Part shown: in pieces, positions 44,848 to 52,933 of the stretch
How positions within the stretch are numbered: position 1 is the stretch's first letter
Layout of the letters: every line of letters begins with the position of its first letter
Source: Zhihengliuella flava
Lineage (GTDB): Bacteria; Actinomycetota; Actinomycetes; Actinomycetales; Micrococcaceae
Assembly: GCF_015751895.1 (NCBI RefSeq)
Contig: NZ_JADOTZ010000001.1
Span: 1,612,001-1,676,000 of the forward strand
DNA length: 64,000 bases
Direction: 5' to 3'
Program-made: the position numbers and the translations under genes
Notes under the pieces: generated by a model
What the model was told of the DNA's origin: nothing
The model's input: only the letters and a program-made list of their open reading frames with translations
Databases searched by the model: none

Positions 44848-46170
44848 TTATCCGAGCTTGCTCGTTTCCGCCGCTTCAGTGTCTTCGCTCGTCACCGGCT
44901 CCGTGCCCCGGGCGCGCGCGATGAGGGTCATCGCGTGGAAAATCACGAGCGTGGCGATCGTGCCGACGGCGATGCCGCCGAGCTGCACATCGCCGATCAT
45001 GAGGGCGCTGGACCCCATGGCGATGGCGATAATCAGGCCCGCGCCGGCGGTCATGAGGTTGATCGGGTTGGAAAAGTCCACGCGATTCTGGACCCACAGG
45101 CGGGCGCCAATCATGCCGATCATGCCGTAGAGGATGATCCCCGCGCCGCCCGTGACACCGGCCGGAATGGTGTTGATGACGGCGCCGACCTTGGGGGAGA
45201 AGGCGAGCAGGATGGCGACTGCGCCGGCCACCCAGTAGGCGGCGGTGGAGTACACGCGGGACGAGGCCATGACGCCAATATTTTCCGCGTACGTCGTCGT
45301 ACCCGACCCGCCTCCTGCGCCCGCGAGCACCGTCGCGGCGCCGTCGGCCATGAGCGCGCGGCCGTAGACGCCGTCGAGGTCGCGGCGGGTCATCAGGCCC
45401 ACCGTCTTGACGTGGCCGATGTTCTCGGCGATGAGCACGAACACCACCGGCAGAAACACCAGCATGACGTCCAGATGGAAGGCTGGGGCCGTGAAGGTCG
45501 GCGCACCGACCCAGCTGGCCTCGCCGACGGGGGAGTAGTCCACTTCTCCCTGCACGAGAGCGACGACGTAGCCCACCACGATGCCCACCAGGATGGACAG
45601 CCGGCCCAGCAATCCCTTGAACAGCACCGCGGAGACGACGATGGCACCGACGGTCGCGAAGGTCGTCACTGGCACTTCCTGCATGGGTGTCAGCGTGGTG
45701 CCAGCCAGGTTCAAGCCGATGAGCGCCACGATGGTGCCCATGACGGCCGGTGGCATGAGCCGGTGAATCCACTCGGTCCCGGCCCTTTGGACGATGACGC
45801 CGACCACAAAGAGGGCCACGCCCGTGATGAGAATGCCGCCGAGTGCGCCGGCCATGCCGTGTTGGCTGGTGGCGGCGCCCACGGGCGCGAGGAAGGCGAA
45901 GGATGAGCCCAGGTAGCTGGGCACGCGCCCGGCCGTGATGATGAGGAATAGCAGCGTGCCGAGGCCGGAAAAGAGCAGGGTGGTGGTAGCCGGGAAGCCC
46001 GTGATCGCGGGTACCAGTACCGTGGCGCCGAACATGGCCATCACGTGTTGGACGCCGATGCCGGCCGTGTGGGCCCAGCTCAGCCGTTCATCGGGTGCGA
46101 CGACGGTGCCCGGGCGAATGGTCTTGCCGTCGCCGTGCAGGCGCCAGCCGAAGCCAAAGCGGTTGCTCAT
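44848..46170 (-). CDS. Uracil/xanthine-type permease (NAT/NCS2 family)
   Basis: The 440-residue membrane protein has 12-14 helices. It begins with a hydrophilic stretch, then GIGVQHVMAMFGATVLVPAI, and contains the pore motifs GSSFAFLAPV and ENIGHVKTVGLMTRRD, which match UraA-like nucleobase:H+ symporters. Uracil is the likely substrate by family subgroup. No pyrimidine salvage gene is adjacent. It is followed on the same strand by a hairpin. Confidence 0.9.
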   Translation of the reverse strand: MSNRFGFGWRLHGDGKTIRPGTVVAPDERLSWAHTAGIGVQHVMAMFGATVLVPAITGFPATTTLLFSGLGTLLFLIITAGRVPSYLGSSFAFLAPVGAATSQHGMAGALGGILITGVALFVVGVIVQRAGTEWIHRLMPPAVMGTIVALIGLNLAGTTLTPMQEVPVTTFATVGAIVVSAVLFKGLLGRLSILVGIVVGYVVALVQGEVDYSPVGEASWVGAPTFTAPAFHLDVMLVFLPVVFVLIAENIGHVKTVGLMTRRDLDGVYGRALMADGAATVLAGAGGGSGTTTYAENIGVMASSRVYSTAAYWVAGAVAILLAFSPKVGAVINTIPAGVTGGAGIILYGMIGMIGARLWVQNRVDFSNPINLMTAGAGLIIAIAMGSSALMIGDVQLGGIAVGTIATLVIFHAMTLIARARGTEPVTSEDTEAAETSKLG

Positions 46171-46272
46171 GGTGGCCTTCCAAAAGGGGGTGCGAGGGGC
46201 GGCTCCGGGGTGCGCCGCGTGGCGGCGGGAACGCGCCGGGCCGGTTAGATTCTAGCGCGCCCGAACACGGCA

Positions 46273-46305
46273 GCGGGCCCCACGCTTTCACAGCGTGGGG
46301 CCCGC
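46273..46305 (-). terminator. Hairpin terminator of the DUF4282 gene
   Basis: GCGGGCCCCACGC and GCGTGGGGCCCGC form a perfect 13-bp stem around a 7-nt loop, 33 bp past the DUF4282 stop. Confidence 0.75.
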
Positions 46306-46338
46306 CTCAGGGTGCCGCGAGCGGTGAACTGCGCGAAC

Positions 46339-46851
46339 CTAGCGGCGCAGTTCGCCGCGCAAGTTCTCCACCTCAACCTTGGTGGCGGCGGTGTTCTGCG
46401 AGGTGCGGACCATGGCGATGTAGAACTCCAGGGTCACGCGGGCCAGGATCAGGTAGAGCAGAATCGGGACCCAGCCCAGCAATAGGACGGCGAATCCGGC
46501 CCAGACGTCCGTGGCGAATCCGGCGATGATGAAGAAGATCCACGACATCACGAGGACCACCATGATCATCACGTAGATGAGCTTGGCGAAGGAGATCGTG
46601 ACGAAGCTGGTGAAGCTCAGGTCGAAGAGGGCGCCGAAGAATCCCTTGGCGTCAGGCGATGTGACGCCGTGCGGTCCGCCCGGAGAGGGCTGCTGGTGCG
46701 GCTGGGATCCGGGAGGCGGGCCCTGCGGCGGCTGGCCGTACGGACCCGGCTGTCCTTGCGGCTGCTGCGGGGCGGGGCCGCCCTGCGGCTGTTGTCCGTA
46801 GGGGCCCGGCTGGCCTTGCGGCGGCTGTGGCGGCTGATTCTGATCTGACAT
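46339..46851 (-). CDS. DUF4282 membrane protein with a Pro/Gln-rich N-terminus
   Basis: The 170-residue protein starts MSDQNQPPQPPQGQPG. The first 65 residues are a Pro/Gln/Gly repeat region with two copies of QPQGQPGPYGQ-like units. The rest contains two membrane helices typical of DUF4282 (KLIYVMIMVVLVMSWIFFI and GFAVLLLGWVPILLYLILA) and the charged end RVTLEFYIAMVR. An upstream ATG adds 26 codons without a clear ribosome-binding site, so this start is preferred. The function of the family is unknown. Confidence 0.82.
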   Translation of the reverse strand: MSDQNQPPQPPQGQPGPYGQQPQGGPAPQQPQGQPGPYGQPPQGPPPGSQPHQQPSPGGPHGVTSPDAKGFFGALFDLSFTSFVTISFAKLIYVMIMVVLVMSWIFFIIAGFATDVWAGFAVLLLGWVPILLYLILARVTLEFYIAMVRTSQNTAATKVEVENLRGELRR

Positions 46852-47034
46852 GGTCGTCTCCCCTGCGTTGACGTGAATCGGAACTGCCCCGTTCCATGCC
46901 TCAATGTATAGAACACCGCGGGTCGACAACAGCTGTGGCGCTCATTTTTTGCCTGTATTTCATGTGGCTCAGGGCCGGCCTGGCGGTGCGTCGGCACGCG
47001 CTGCATGGCGCGCCCGGCGGTCGGGGAGGCGCCT

Positions 47035-47059
47035 ATATAAAGAAAAACCTGCTTTATAT
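47035..47059. promoter_or_regulatory. AT-rich inverted repeat upstream of the MBL-MHS pair
   Basis: ATATAAAG and CTTTATAT form perfect 8-bp arms separated by 9 bp, in a rare AT-rich stretch about 90 bp before the hydrolase start. It could be an operator or promoter element. Confidence 0.45.
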
Positions 47060-47148
47060 CCAGAAAAAAACAGTTTTACACGTGTTGTGGCGTGGGTAAC
47101 GATTTTAAGCAACGCATCACTTGTTCGCTGTTGAATTGGAGAGTCCTC

Positions 47149-48216
47149 ATGCACCAAGACGCCAGACCGCACGTGGTCACGCTCGGCACGGCCGGCGGCC
47201 CGCGCTGGTGGACGGGAGAGAATGCCGGTCAACGCGCTGGCATCGCCACCGCCGTCGTCGTCGGGAGCGCCGTCTACCTCGTCGATGCGGGAACGGGCGT
47301 GGGCAACCAGCTCATGAAGGCGGGTTACGACGTCGGCGACTTACGCGGGATCTTCCTGACCCACTTGCACTCGGATCACACCATTGATCTGGCCAGCTTG
47401 GCCGTCTTCGGCCTGTTCTCGGTGGCAGAAGACCAGGAGCCGATCCGCATCATTGGCCCCGGCAACCGCGGCGCCTTGCCGCCGGCCTCGCCGCGCGCCC
47501 AGACGCCACCGGAGCCGCTGAACCCCGCGTCCCCGACGCCCGGGACGGCGGAAATGTTCGAGCGGCTGATGCACGCTCACGCGACGGACCTGAACGACCG
47601 CATCATCGATGCATTGCGCCCGTCACCAATGGATCGCTTCATCGCATCGGATATCGAGATTCCCGCTGCGTCGGGCTATCACCCGAATGAGAACCCGACG
47701 CCGGCGAACCTCGAACCCTTCGAGGTGTATCGGGATGAGAACGTCACGGTGACGGCCACGCTCGTGGAGCACCCGCCGATCGCTCCGGCCTTCGCCTTCC
47801 GGTTCGACACGGCCGAGGGCTCGGTGACGATCTCCGGGGACACGGCCCCGTGCGAGAACCTGGTGCGGCTCGCCCGCGGCACCGACGTGCTGCTGCACGA
47901 GGCCATCGACTTCGACTGGGTCGAGCGCAGCTATGGAGGGATCAACACCGAGGCCGCCCGGGCGTCCATGGATCACCACCGCAAGTCCCACACATCCCCG
48001 GCGCAGGCCATCGCGCTCGCCGAGCGGGCCGAGGCCGGCACGCTGGCGCTGCATCACCTCGTGCCGGGCACCACTCCGCTCGAGGTCTGGCTGTCCCACG
48101 GGGCCGGCTTCTCCGGCACCTACCTCGTTCCTCATGACCTCGACACCATCTACTTCGGTTCCTCGCGCAACGAGGCGCGGGACCTCACCACCACAGAAAT
48201 GGCAGCTACACGATGA
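47149..48216 (+). CDS. Metallo-beta-lactamase fold hydrolase
   Basis: The 355-residue hydrolase has the metal-binding HxHxDH motif (FLTHLHSDHTID), the Asp of SGDTAP and a final His in TLALHHLVPGT. This resembles the arylsulfatase/ribonuclease-Z-like branch. The specific substrate is unknown. GGAGAG precedes the ATG at 47149, with an upstream in-frame extension of 19 codons judged non-coding. It overlaps the transporter start by 4 bp, so the substrate may be imported by that carrier. Confidence 0.85.
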   Translation: MHQDARPHVVTLGTAGGPRWWTGENAGQRAGIATAVVVGSAVYLVDAGTGVGNQLMKAGYDVGDLRGIFLTHLHSDHTIDLASLAVFGLFSVAEDQEPIRIIGPGNRGALPPASPRAQTPPEPLNPASPTPGTAEMFERLMHAHATDLNDRIIDALRPSPMDRFIASDIEIPAASGYHPNENPTPANLEPFEVYRDENVTVTATLVEHPPIAPAFAFRFDTAEGSVTISGDTAPCENLVRLARGTDVLLHEAIDFDWVERSYGGINTEAARASMDHHRKSHTSPAQAIALAERAEAGTLALHHLVPGTTPLEVWLSHGAGFSGTYLVPHDLDTIYFGSSRNEARDLTTTEMAATR

Positions 48217-49550
48217 GTTCAACCACCACGGCATCGCCAGAGTTGAAGGTGCCTAGCCTCAACTCGCCAGAAATGCGGCGAATCCTCGCGTCTTCCTTCA
48301 TTGGCAGCGCGATCGAGTTCTACGACTTCATTCTCTACGCGACGGCCGCCTCGCTGGTTTTTGGGCAGGTCTACTTCACCGATCTTGATCCGGCGGTGGC
48401 GATCTTCGCCTCCTTTGCCACCCTGGCCGTGGGCTACTTGGCCCGACCGCTCGGCGGAATCGTGTTCGGCCACTTTGGCGACAAGCTGGGCCGCAAGGGC
48501 GTCCTGATCACCTCCATGCTGATGATGGGCATTGCGACGACGTTGATCGGGCTCCTGCCGACCACCGCGCAGATCGGCATGGCGGCACCGGTGATTCTCA
48601 TTCTGCTGCGCCTCATTCAGGGCCTCGCGGTCGGCGGCGAATGGGGTGGCGCCATGCTGATGGCGCTCGAGCACGCCCCCAAGGAGCGCCGCGGATTCGC
48701 CGCGAGCTTCGCCAACATGGGCGGGCCGGCCGGTGCCGTGCTGGCCACGCTGGCCGTTTCCGCCTTCTCCGTGCTGCCGTCCGAGCAGTTCCTCTCCTGG
48801 GGCTGGCGCATTCCTTTCCTGCTCAGCATCGTCCTCATTGGCGTGGGCCTGCTGATCCGCCTTAAGGTGGCCGAATCTCCTCTCTTCTTGGCCCTCGAGG
48901 ACAAGGCCGAGGAAAAGAAGCTGCCGCTGTCCGAGGTGCTGACGCGCTACCCGAAGTCCGTGGTGCTGGGCACCCTGGTGGGGATGAGCTCCTACACGGT
49001 GCAGGGTGTGATGACCGTTTGGGCGATCTCCTACGTCGTGGACAGCGCGGGCATGGACCGGACTTCCGTGCTCCTCATCAAGGCCTTGGGCGCCACGTTG
49101 ACCGTCATCGGCGTGTGGATCGCGGCGCGGTATTCGGACCGCATTGGCCGCCGCCCGGTCATGATGATCGGGATCGTGGCGGGAGCCGTCTTGGCGCTGC
49201 CCATCATGTGGGGCCTCGAGCTAGGTGAAGTGTGGATCTTCATGATCGCCCTGTTCCTCGCGAATGGATTGATCCAGGCGTTCATCTTCGGCCCCTTCGG
49301 TGCCTTCACCGCGGAACTGTTCCCGACGCGGATTCGGTACACCGGAGCGTCGCTGGTCTACCAGCTGTCCTCGACGATCGGCGCCGGTTTCACGCCGATG
49401 ATCGTCAGCGCCCTCGTCATCGCGGCCGGTGGCAAGCTCTGGCTGGCCGGCGTCGTCTGGATCGGCACGTTCTTGGTGGCCGCGGTGGCGATGCGCGGCA
49501 TCCGCGAGGGTAAGGATCAGGACCTGAACGCGGCAGATATGCGGCAGTAG
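48213..49550 (+). CDS. MFS transporter, metabolite:H+ symporter (MHS) family
   Basis: The 445-residue carrier has 12 transmembrane helices. It starts with FIGSAIEFYDFILYATAAS and contains GHFGDKLGRKGVLI, the MFS signature loop, and a second copy, YSDRIGRRPVMMIG. MHS members import organic acids such as shikimate, citrate or protocatechuate. It is coupled by an ATGA overlap to the hydrolase and converges on the LysR gene. Confidence 0.9.
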   Translation: MSSTTTASPELKVPSLNSPEMRRILASSFIGSAIEFYDFILYATAASLVFGQVYFTDLDPAVAIFASFATLAVGYLARPLGGIVFGHFGDKLGRKGVLITSMLMMGIATTLIGLLPTTAQIGMAAPVILILLRLIQGLAVGGEWGGAMLMALEHAPKERRGFAASFANMGGPAGAVLATLAVSAFSVLPSEQFLSWGWRIPFLLSIVLIGVGLLIRLKVAESPLFLALEDKAEEKKLPLSEVLTRYPKSVVLGTLVGMSSYTVQGVMTVWAISYVVDSAGMDRTSVLLIKALGATLTVIGVWIAARYSDRIGRRPVMMIGIVAGAVLALPIMWGLELGEVWIFMIALFLANGLIQAFIFGPFGAFTAELFPTRIRYTGASLVYQLSSTIGAGFTPMIVSALVIAAGGKLWLAGVVWIGTFLVAAVAMRGIREGKDQDLNAADMRQ

Positions 49551-49558
49551 AGCCCTCC

Positions 49559-49592
49559 GCGGCGCCGGTCACCTCGGGGTGGCCGGCGCCGC
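49559..49592. terminator. Hairpin between the MHS transporter and LysR genes
   Basis: GCGGCGCCGG and CCGGCGCCGC arms flank a 14-nt segment. The structure overlaps the 3' end of the LysR coding region and may serve both converging transcripts. Confidence 0.55.
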
Positions 49593-50501
49593 GTTGCGTT
49601 CCTTCTCGGCCCCGGTGGCCACGCAGAAATCGATAAACGCCGAGAGGCGATGACTCTGGCGGTGCGCCGGCGAGGTGGCCACGCAGATGTCGCTGTGGCC
49701 CACCTCTCCCTCGATCTCCACCACGGCGAGGGGCAGCCCGTCGTAGCTCACATTCACTGGTGGGCGTTGGACCAAGACGGTGTAGCCGAGCCCGCGAGCC
49801 ACCATCCCGCGTACCGCCTCGAAGCTGCTGGATTTCCACTTCACCTGCGGATCGAGGCCGGACATGCGCAGGTTCACCAGCTGGTTGTCGCGAACCGTCG
49901 GGAGGTCGAGCTGCACAAAGTCTTCCTCGGCCAAATCGCTCAGCTTCACGCTGCCGCGGTTGGCTAGGGGGTGCTCTGCCGCCACCAGCACGTAGGGGCG
50001 GCCCGTCATGATCTGCGTTGATTCGACGTCTGGCAAGAGGTGGCGGGTGTGCGTGAGCACGGCGTCGATGTACCCGTCCAGCATCCGCTTCTGCAGCGCG
50101 GCGCCGTCTCCTTCAATGATCTCGACGTCCAGCCCGGGGTGGGGGCGGATGAAGCGCTCGCCGATCACGGGAAGCCAGAAGGCGGACAGGCTGGTGTAGC
50201 ACCCAATGACGAGCGGGCCACTCAGCTCGTTCTGCCGCTCGCTCGCCGACGTTTGGACATCCTCGGCATGGCGGATCAGTGACCGGGCATCCTGCAGGAA
50301 CCGCTGGCCCATCGCTGTCAGCACCACCCCGCGTGCGCGATGACGCACCACCAGTTGAGCGCCGACCTCCCGCTCCAGCTCGGAGAGGGCTTGCGAGATC
50401 GCGGCTTGGGAGATGTGACAGGTCACCGCCGCTCCGGAGAGCGAGCCCGCGTCGGCAATCGCAATGAAGTACTGCAGCTGCTTCAGGGTGTATCTGATCA
50501 C
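49569..50501 (-). CDS. LysR family transcriptional regulator
   Basis: The 310-residue protein has an N-terminal HTH (about 4-62; GSLSGAAVTCHISQAAISQA) and a full C-terminal effector domain. Its ATG overlaps the stop of the ThiD-TenA gene as ATGA, so it is translated from the TPP-riboswitch operon. It also faces the MBL-MHS genes tail to tail and could regulate them. The effector is unknown. Confidence 0.88.
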   Translation of the reverse strand: MIRYTLKQLQYFIAIADAGSLSGAAVTCHISQAAISQALSELEREVGAQLVVRHRARGVVLTAMGQRFLQDARSLIRHAEDVQTSASERQNELSGPLVIGCYTSLSAFWLPVIGERFIRPHPGLDVEIIEGDGAALQKRMLDGYIDAVLTHTRHLLPDVESTQIMTGRPYVLVAAEHPLANRGSVKLSDLAEEDFVQLDLPTVRDNQLVNLRMSGLDPQVKWKSSSFEAVRGMVARGLGYTVLVQRPPVNVSYDGLPLAVVEIEGEVGHSDICVATSPAHRQSHRLSAFIDFCVATGAEKERNAAPATPR

Positions 50502-52030
50502 ACGCCCAGCTTAAGCTCCGCGGCCGCAGTTCGCCGTTGGGCGAAGAACGCCATTTCCTGCCGAGCGGACTCCAAGAAGGCGTCGAGCATGGCCTCGCGT
50601 TCGTCCTCCGTGGCTTGCCGGGCCGCGCGCTGGGTGATGTCGATGGCCCGGCGTGTGGCGGCGTCGAACTCGGGGGAGGAGTACATCCCTAACCAGTCCG
50701 CGTACGGGTGGTCGGGGTGATGCGCTGCGGCCAAGCGTGTGCCGATGTCCTGATAGAGCCAATAGCAGGGCAGCACGGCGGCGGCGATCTGGGCGTAGGA
50801 GCCGGTGGCCGTGGCCGCCAGCAGGTGGTTGAGGTAGGACCGGGTCTCGGGAGAGATGGCGTCGGCGGTCGGGTTGCCGCCGTCTGCCAGCCGGCTCTGA
50901 TGGAGCTCCATCTCGACGGCGAGGCACTCGTGGGCGCTGTTGGCCCAGAATTCCTGCTCGTCAAGGGTCGGTGCCAGCTGCGCGGCCCGGGCCAGGGCCT
51001 TGGAATACGTGGTGAGGTAGATCGAGTCTTGGGCCAGGTAGTGCTCAAAGTCGGCCCGGTCCAGCGTTCCATCGGCGAGCTGCCGGACAAACCACACGTC
51101 GTCAATGTCCGCCCGCAGCTGGCCGATGAGCTCCCACCAGTGGTCCAGCTCGGCGCGCGGGTCCGGTAGGGACTCGCCGGACCAGAGCTGCCCCAGGTGA
51201 TGGACCGGCCCGCGCCCACCGCCGACCGTGAGGTCATCCGCAGCGCGCAGCGCACCGGTCAGCCAGCGCTTGGCGAGCTGCAGCGCGCCGGCCCAGTCGC
51301 CGTGGCGGGCATACAGCGTGGCGAGCGCCGAGGAGAAGGAGCATCCCGTCCCATGCGTATTCGCGGTTTCGACGCGCTCGCCGGACAGTTCAAGCACGAC
51401 GCCGTCCGGGCCCACCAGAGCATCCGGGCACCCGCCCGCGCCATCTCCTTCGGGCAGGTGTCCACCCTTGGCGAGCACTAGCGTGCCGTGTTCCGCGGCG
51501 AGGCGACGGGCTTGATCCAGCGCGGCGTCCCACGTGGTGGCGGTGTCCTCGCCCAGCAGGACGGCCAGCTCCGGCAGGTTGGGGGTGATCACGGCCGCAA
51601 CGGGCAGTAGCGTCCGGAGGGCGGCGACAGCGTCGTCTTCGGTGAGGCGATCGCCGCTAGAGGCCACCATGACGGGATCGAGGACGACGGCGGGGCACGG
51701 ATTGGCGCGCAGCCAGGCCGAGACGGCGGCGATGGTGGCCGCGTCCGGCAGCATGCCGATCTTCACGGCGTCGATGCGCACATCGGCTGTCAGGGCGTCG
51801 AGCTGGTGAGTGAGGAACTCGGCCGGCGGTGTGTGCACCGCTAAGACGCCACGGGTGTTTTGCGCGGTCAGCGCGGTGAGCGCGGCCATCCCGTAGCCGC
51901 CGCACGCGGCGATCGATTTGAGGTCGGCCTGAATGCCGGCGCCGCCGGACGGATCGGAGCCGGCGATGGACAGAATATTGGGGGTTCCGGCGCGTTGGCG
52001 CGCGGGAACGGTAGGCGTCATGGAATCCAT
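50498..52030 (-). CDS. thiD: Bifunctional HMP kinase/HMP-P kinase and TenA-type thiaminase II (ThiD-TenA fusion)
   Basis: The 510-residue protein joins ThiD (about 15-265; ILSIAGSDPSGGAGIQADLKS and the late NTHGTGCSFSSAL motif) to TenA (about 295-505; LAQDSIYLTTYSKALA, HECLAVEMELHQ and the LPCYWLYQDIG catalytic Cys segment). ThiD phosphorylates hydroxymethylpyrimidine twice and TenA recovers it from thiamin breakdown products, so the fusion channels pyrimidine salvage. ATG 52021 is an alternative start. The leader is a TPP riboswitch. Confidence 0.94.
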   Translation of the reverse strand: MDSMTPTVPARQRAGTPNILSIAGSDPSGGAGIQADLKSIAACGGYGMAALTALTAQNTRGVLAVHTPPAEFLTHQLDALTADVRIDAVKIGMLPDAATIAAVSAWLRANPCPAVVLDPVMVASSGDRLTEDDAVAALRTLLPVAAVITPNLPELAVLLGEDTATTWDAALDQARRLAAEHGTLVLAKGGHLPEGDGAGGCPDALVGPDGVVLELSGERVETANTHGTGCSFSSALATLYARHGDWAGALQLAKRWLTGALRAADDLTVGGGRGPVHHLGQLWSGESLPDPRAELDHWWELIGQLRADIDDVWFVRQLADGTLDRADFEHYLAQDSIYLTTYSKALARAAQLAPTLDEQEFWANSAHECLAVEMELHQSRLADGGNPTADAISPETRSYLNHLLAATATGSYAQIAAAVLPCYWLYQDIGTRLAAAHHPDHPYADWLGMYSSPEFDAATRRAIDITQRAARQATEDEREAMLDAFLESARQEMAFFAQRRTAAAELKLGV

Positions 52031-52037
52031 GAAGCGA

Positions 52038-52112
52038 CATCCCTCCGCTAGTACGAACTAGATCAGGTGTGTGCGGGTGTTCTCTCAGCCCCTCGCGGGG
52101 GGCACCCCGTGC
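52038..52112 (-). promoter_or_regulatory. TPP riboswitch (THI element)
   Basis: On the reverse strand the order is ACGGGGTGC, GGCTGAGAG, ACCTGATC, then CTAGCGGAGGGATG. These are the conserved P1-P5 landmarks of the thiamin pyrophosphate aptamer (CUGAGA, ACCUGAU and GCGnAGGGA). The GGAGGGA at its 3' end also serves as the ribosome-binding site of the ThiD-TenA gene 10 nt downstream, implying that TPP blocks translation. Confidence 0.93.
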
Positions 52113-52157
52113 CACTCGGTGGCTCTACCCTATGCGCTGGCGTGCCTGCGGTCACAT

Positions 52158-52820
52158 TCAGTGCTGGTGTGTGACCGGTTGGCGCAAGATGGTGCGGAGC
52201 CGTTCTGGAGGGACCCGGCGGGGATCGGAGAGGTAAACCTCGTGGTGGCGCCCCGTCATGCGCAGGCCCTGGTCCGGGATGAATTCGTGGTGCAGGCGCG
52301 CCAATGTGGCCGCTTCGTCGTCGTACGGGCCCACGTGGAGCGTTTGCACGCAGTCTCCTTCCGTGAGGGTCTCCAGCCTGATCTCGCCCATGCGCTCCAG
52401 CGCGGCTTGGACCATCCCCCGTTTCGCGGCGGCGCGCGTCCGGGCGCGCGCCGCGGCCGCGTTCACGAGGTCGTGATCTATCCACTCTGGCACCATGAGC
52501 AGCAGGGTCCACTTCCACGCGGACTTGTCCCGTGCAGTGGTAAAGGAGTCCATGCTGTCCGCCCACCACAGGCCCTCTAGGGGAGGGACCACGTAATCCC
52601 GTCCCAACTCCTCTTTGCTGGCAAATTTCACGGCGTAGCCGGTCGGGTACAGTGCGGCCAGCGATGCCGCGTACAGCGGCGAGGTGTTGGGGTCCCCATG
52701 GCCGTCCAGCATGAGGTACCGCATCGCGGGAACCTCGAGGCGTTCAAACCTCCCGCGGGGCGCCCGGTAGGCGTCGATGGTCTTCTTGAAATCGATCTTG
52801 GTCACGAGGTCAGTCTTCAC
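52158..52820 (-). CDS. GyrI-like small-molecule-binding domain protein
   Basis: The protein (about 220 residues from GTG 52820, VKTDLVTKIDFKKT) matches a GyrI-like family with the segments LMLDGHGDPNTSPLYAASL, RDYVVPPLEGLWWAD and WKWTLLLMVPEW. The C-terminal half has TLHVGPYDDEAAT and DPRRVPPERLRTIL. The fold is that of the GyrI/SOUL superfamily and probably binds small hydrophobic ligands. An upstream GTG at 52892 lies in a DnaA box and gives an atypical N-terminus, so the later start is preferred. The biological role is unknown. Confidence 0.82.
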   Translation of the reverse strand: MKTDLVTKIDFKKTIDAYRAPRGRFERLEVPAMRYLMLDGHGDPNTSPLYAASLAALYPTGYAVKFASKEELGRDYVVPPLEGLWWADSMDSFTTARDKSAWKWTLLLMVPEWIDHDLVNAAAARARTRAAAKRGMVQAALERMGEIRLETLTEGDCVQTLHVGPYDDEAATLARLHHEFIPDQGLRMTGRHHEVYLSDPRRVPPERLRTILRQPVTHQH

Positions 52821-52857
52821 CGGGCGCAGGGTGCTCGCAATGGCAACATCTCCCGCG

Positions 52858-52891
52858 TGTGGATAAGTACTGATCTTCGATTTTATCCACA
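52858..52891. other. Two perfect DnaA boxes in inverted orientation
   Basis: TGTGGATAA (52858-52866) and TTATCCACA (52883-52891) form an inverted pair with a 16-bp spacer, just upstream of the DUF222/HNH gene. Two perfect boxes so close together are unlikely by chance in this GC-rich DNA. Confidence 0.6.
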
Positions 52892-52907
52892 CAAGACCTT
52901 TAGGAAT

Positions 52908-52923
52908 TCGAAAGTATGTTCTA
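52908..52923 (+). promoter_or_regulatory. Candidate LexA (SOS) box
   Basis: TCGAAAGTATGTTCTA resembles the actinobacterial SOS box TCGAAC-N4-GTTCGA with two mismatches in the conserved halves. It lies 11 bp before the ATG of the DUF222/HNH gene. LexA control is inferred. Confidence 0.5.
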
Positions 52924-52933
52924 AACTTAAGGC

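Noticed and set aside
52820-52892. GTG 52892 as the start of the GyrI-like gene
   Set aside because: The codon lies inside a DnaA box, the added 24 residues are unlike the family N-terminus, and GTG 52820 begins at the conserved KTDLVTKIDFKK.
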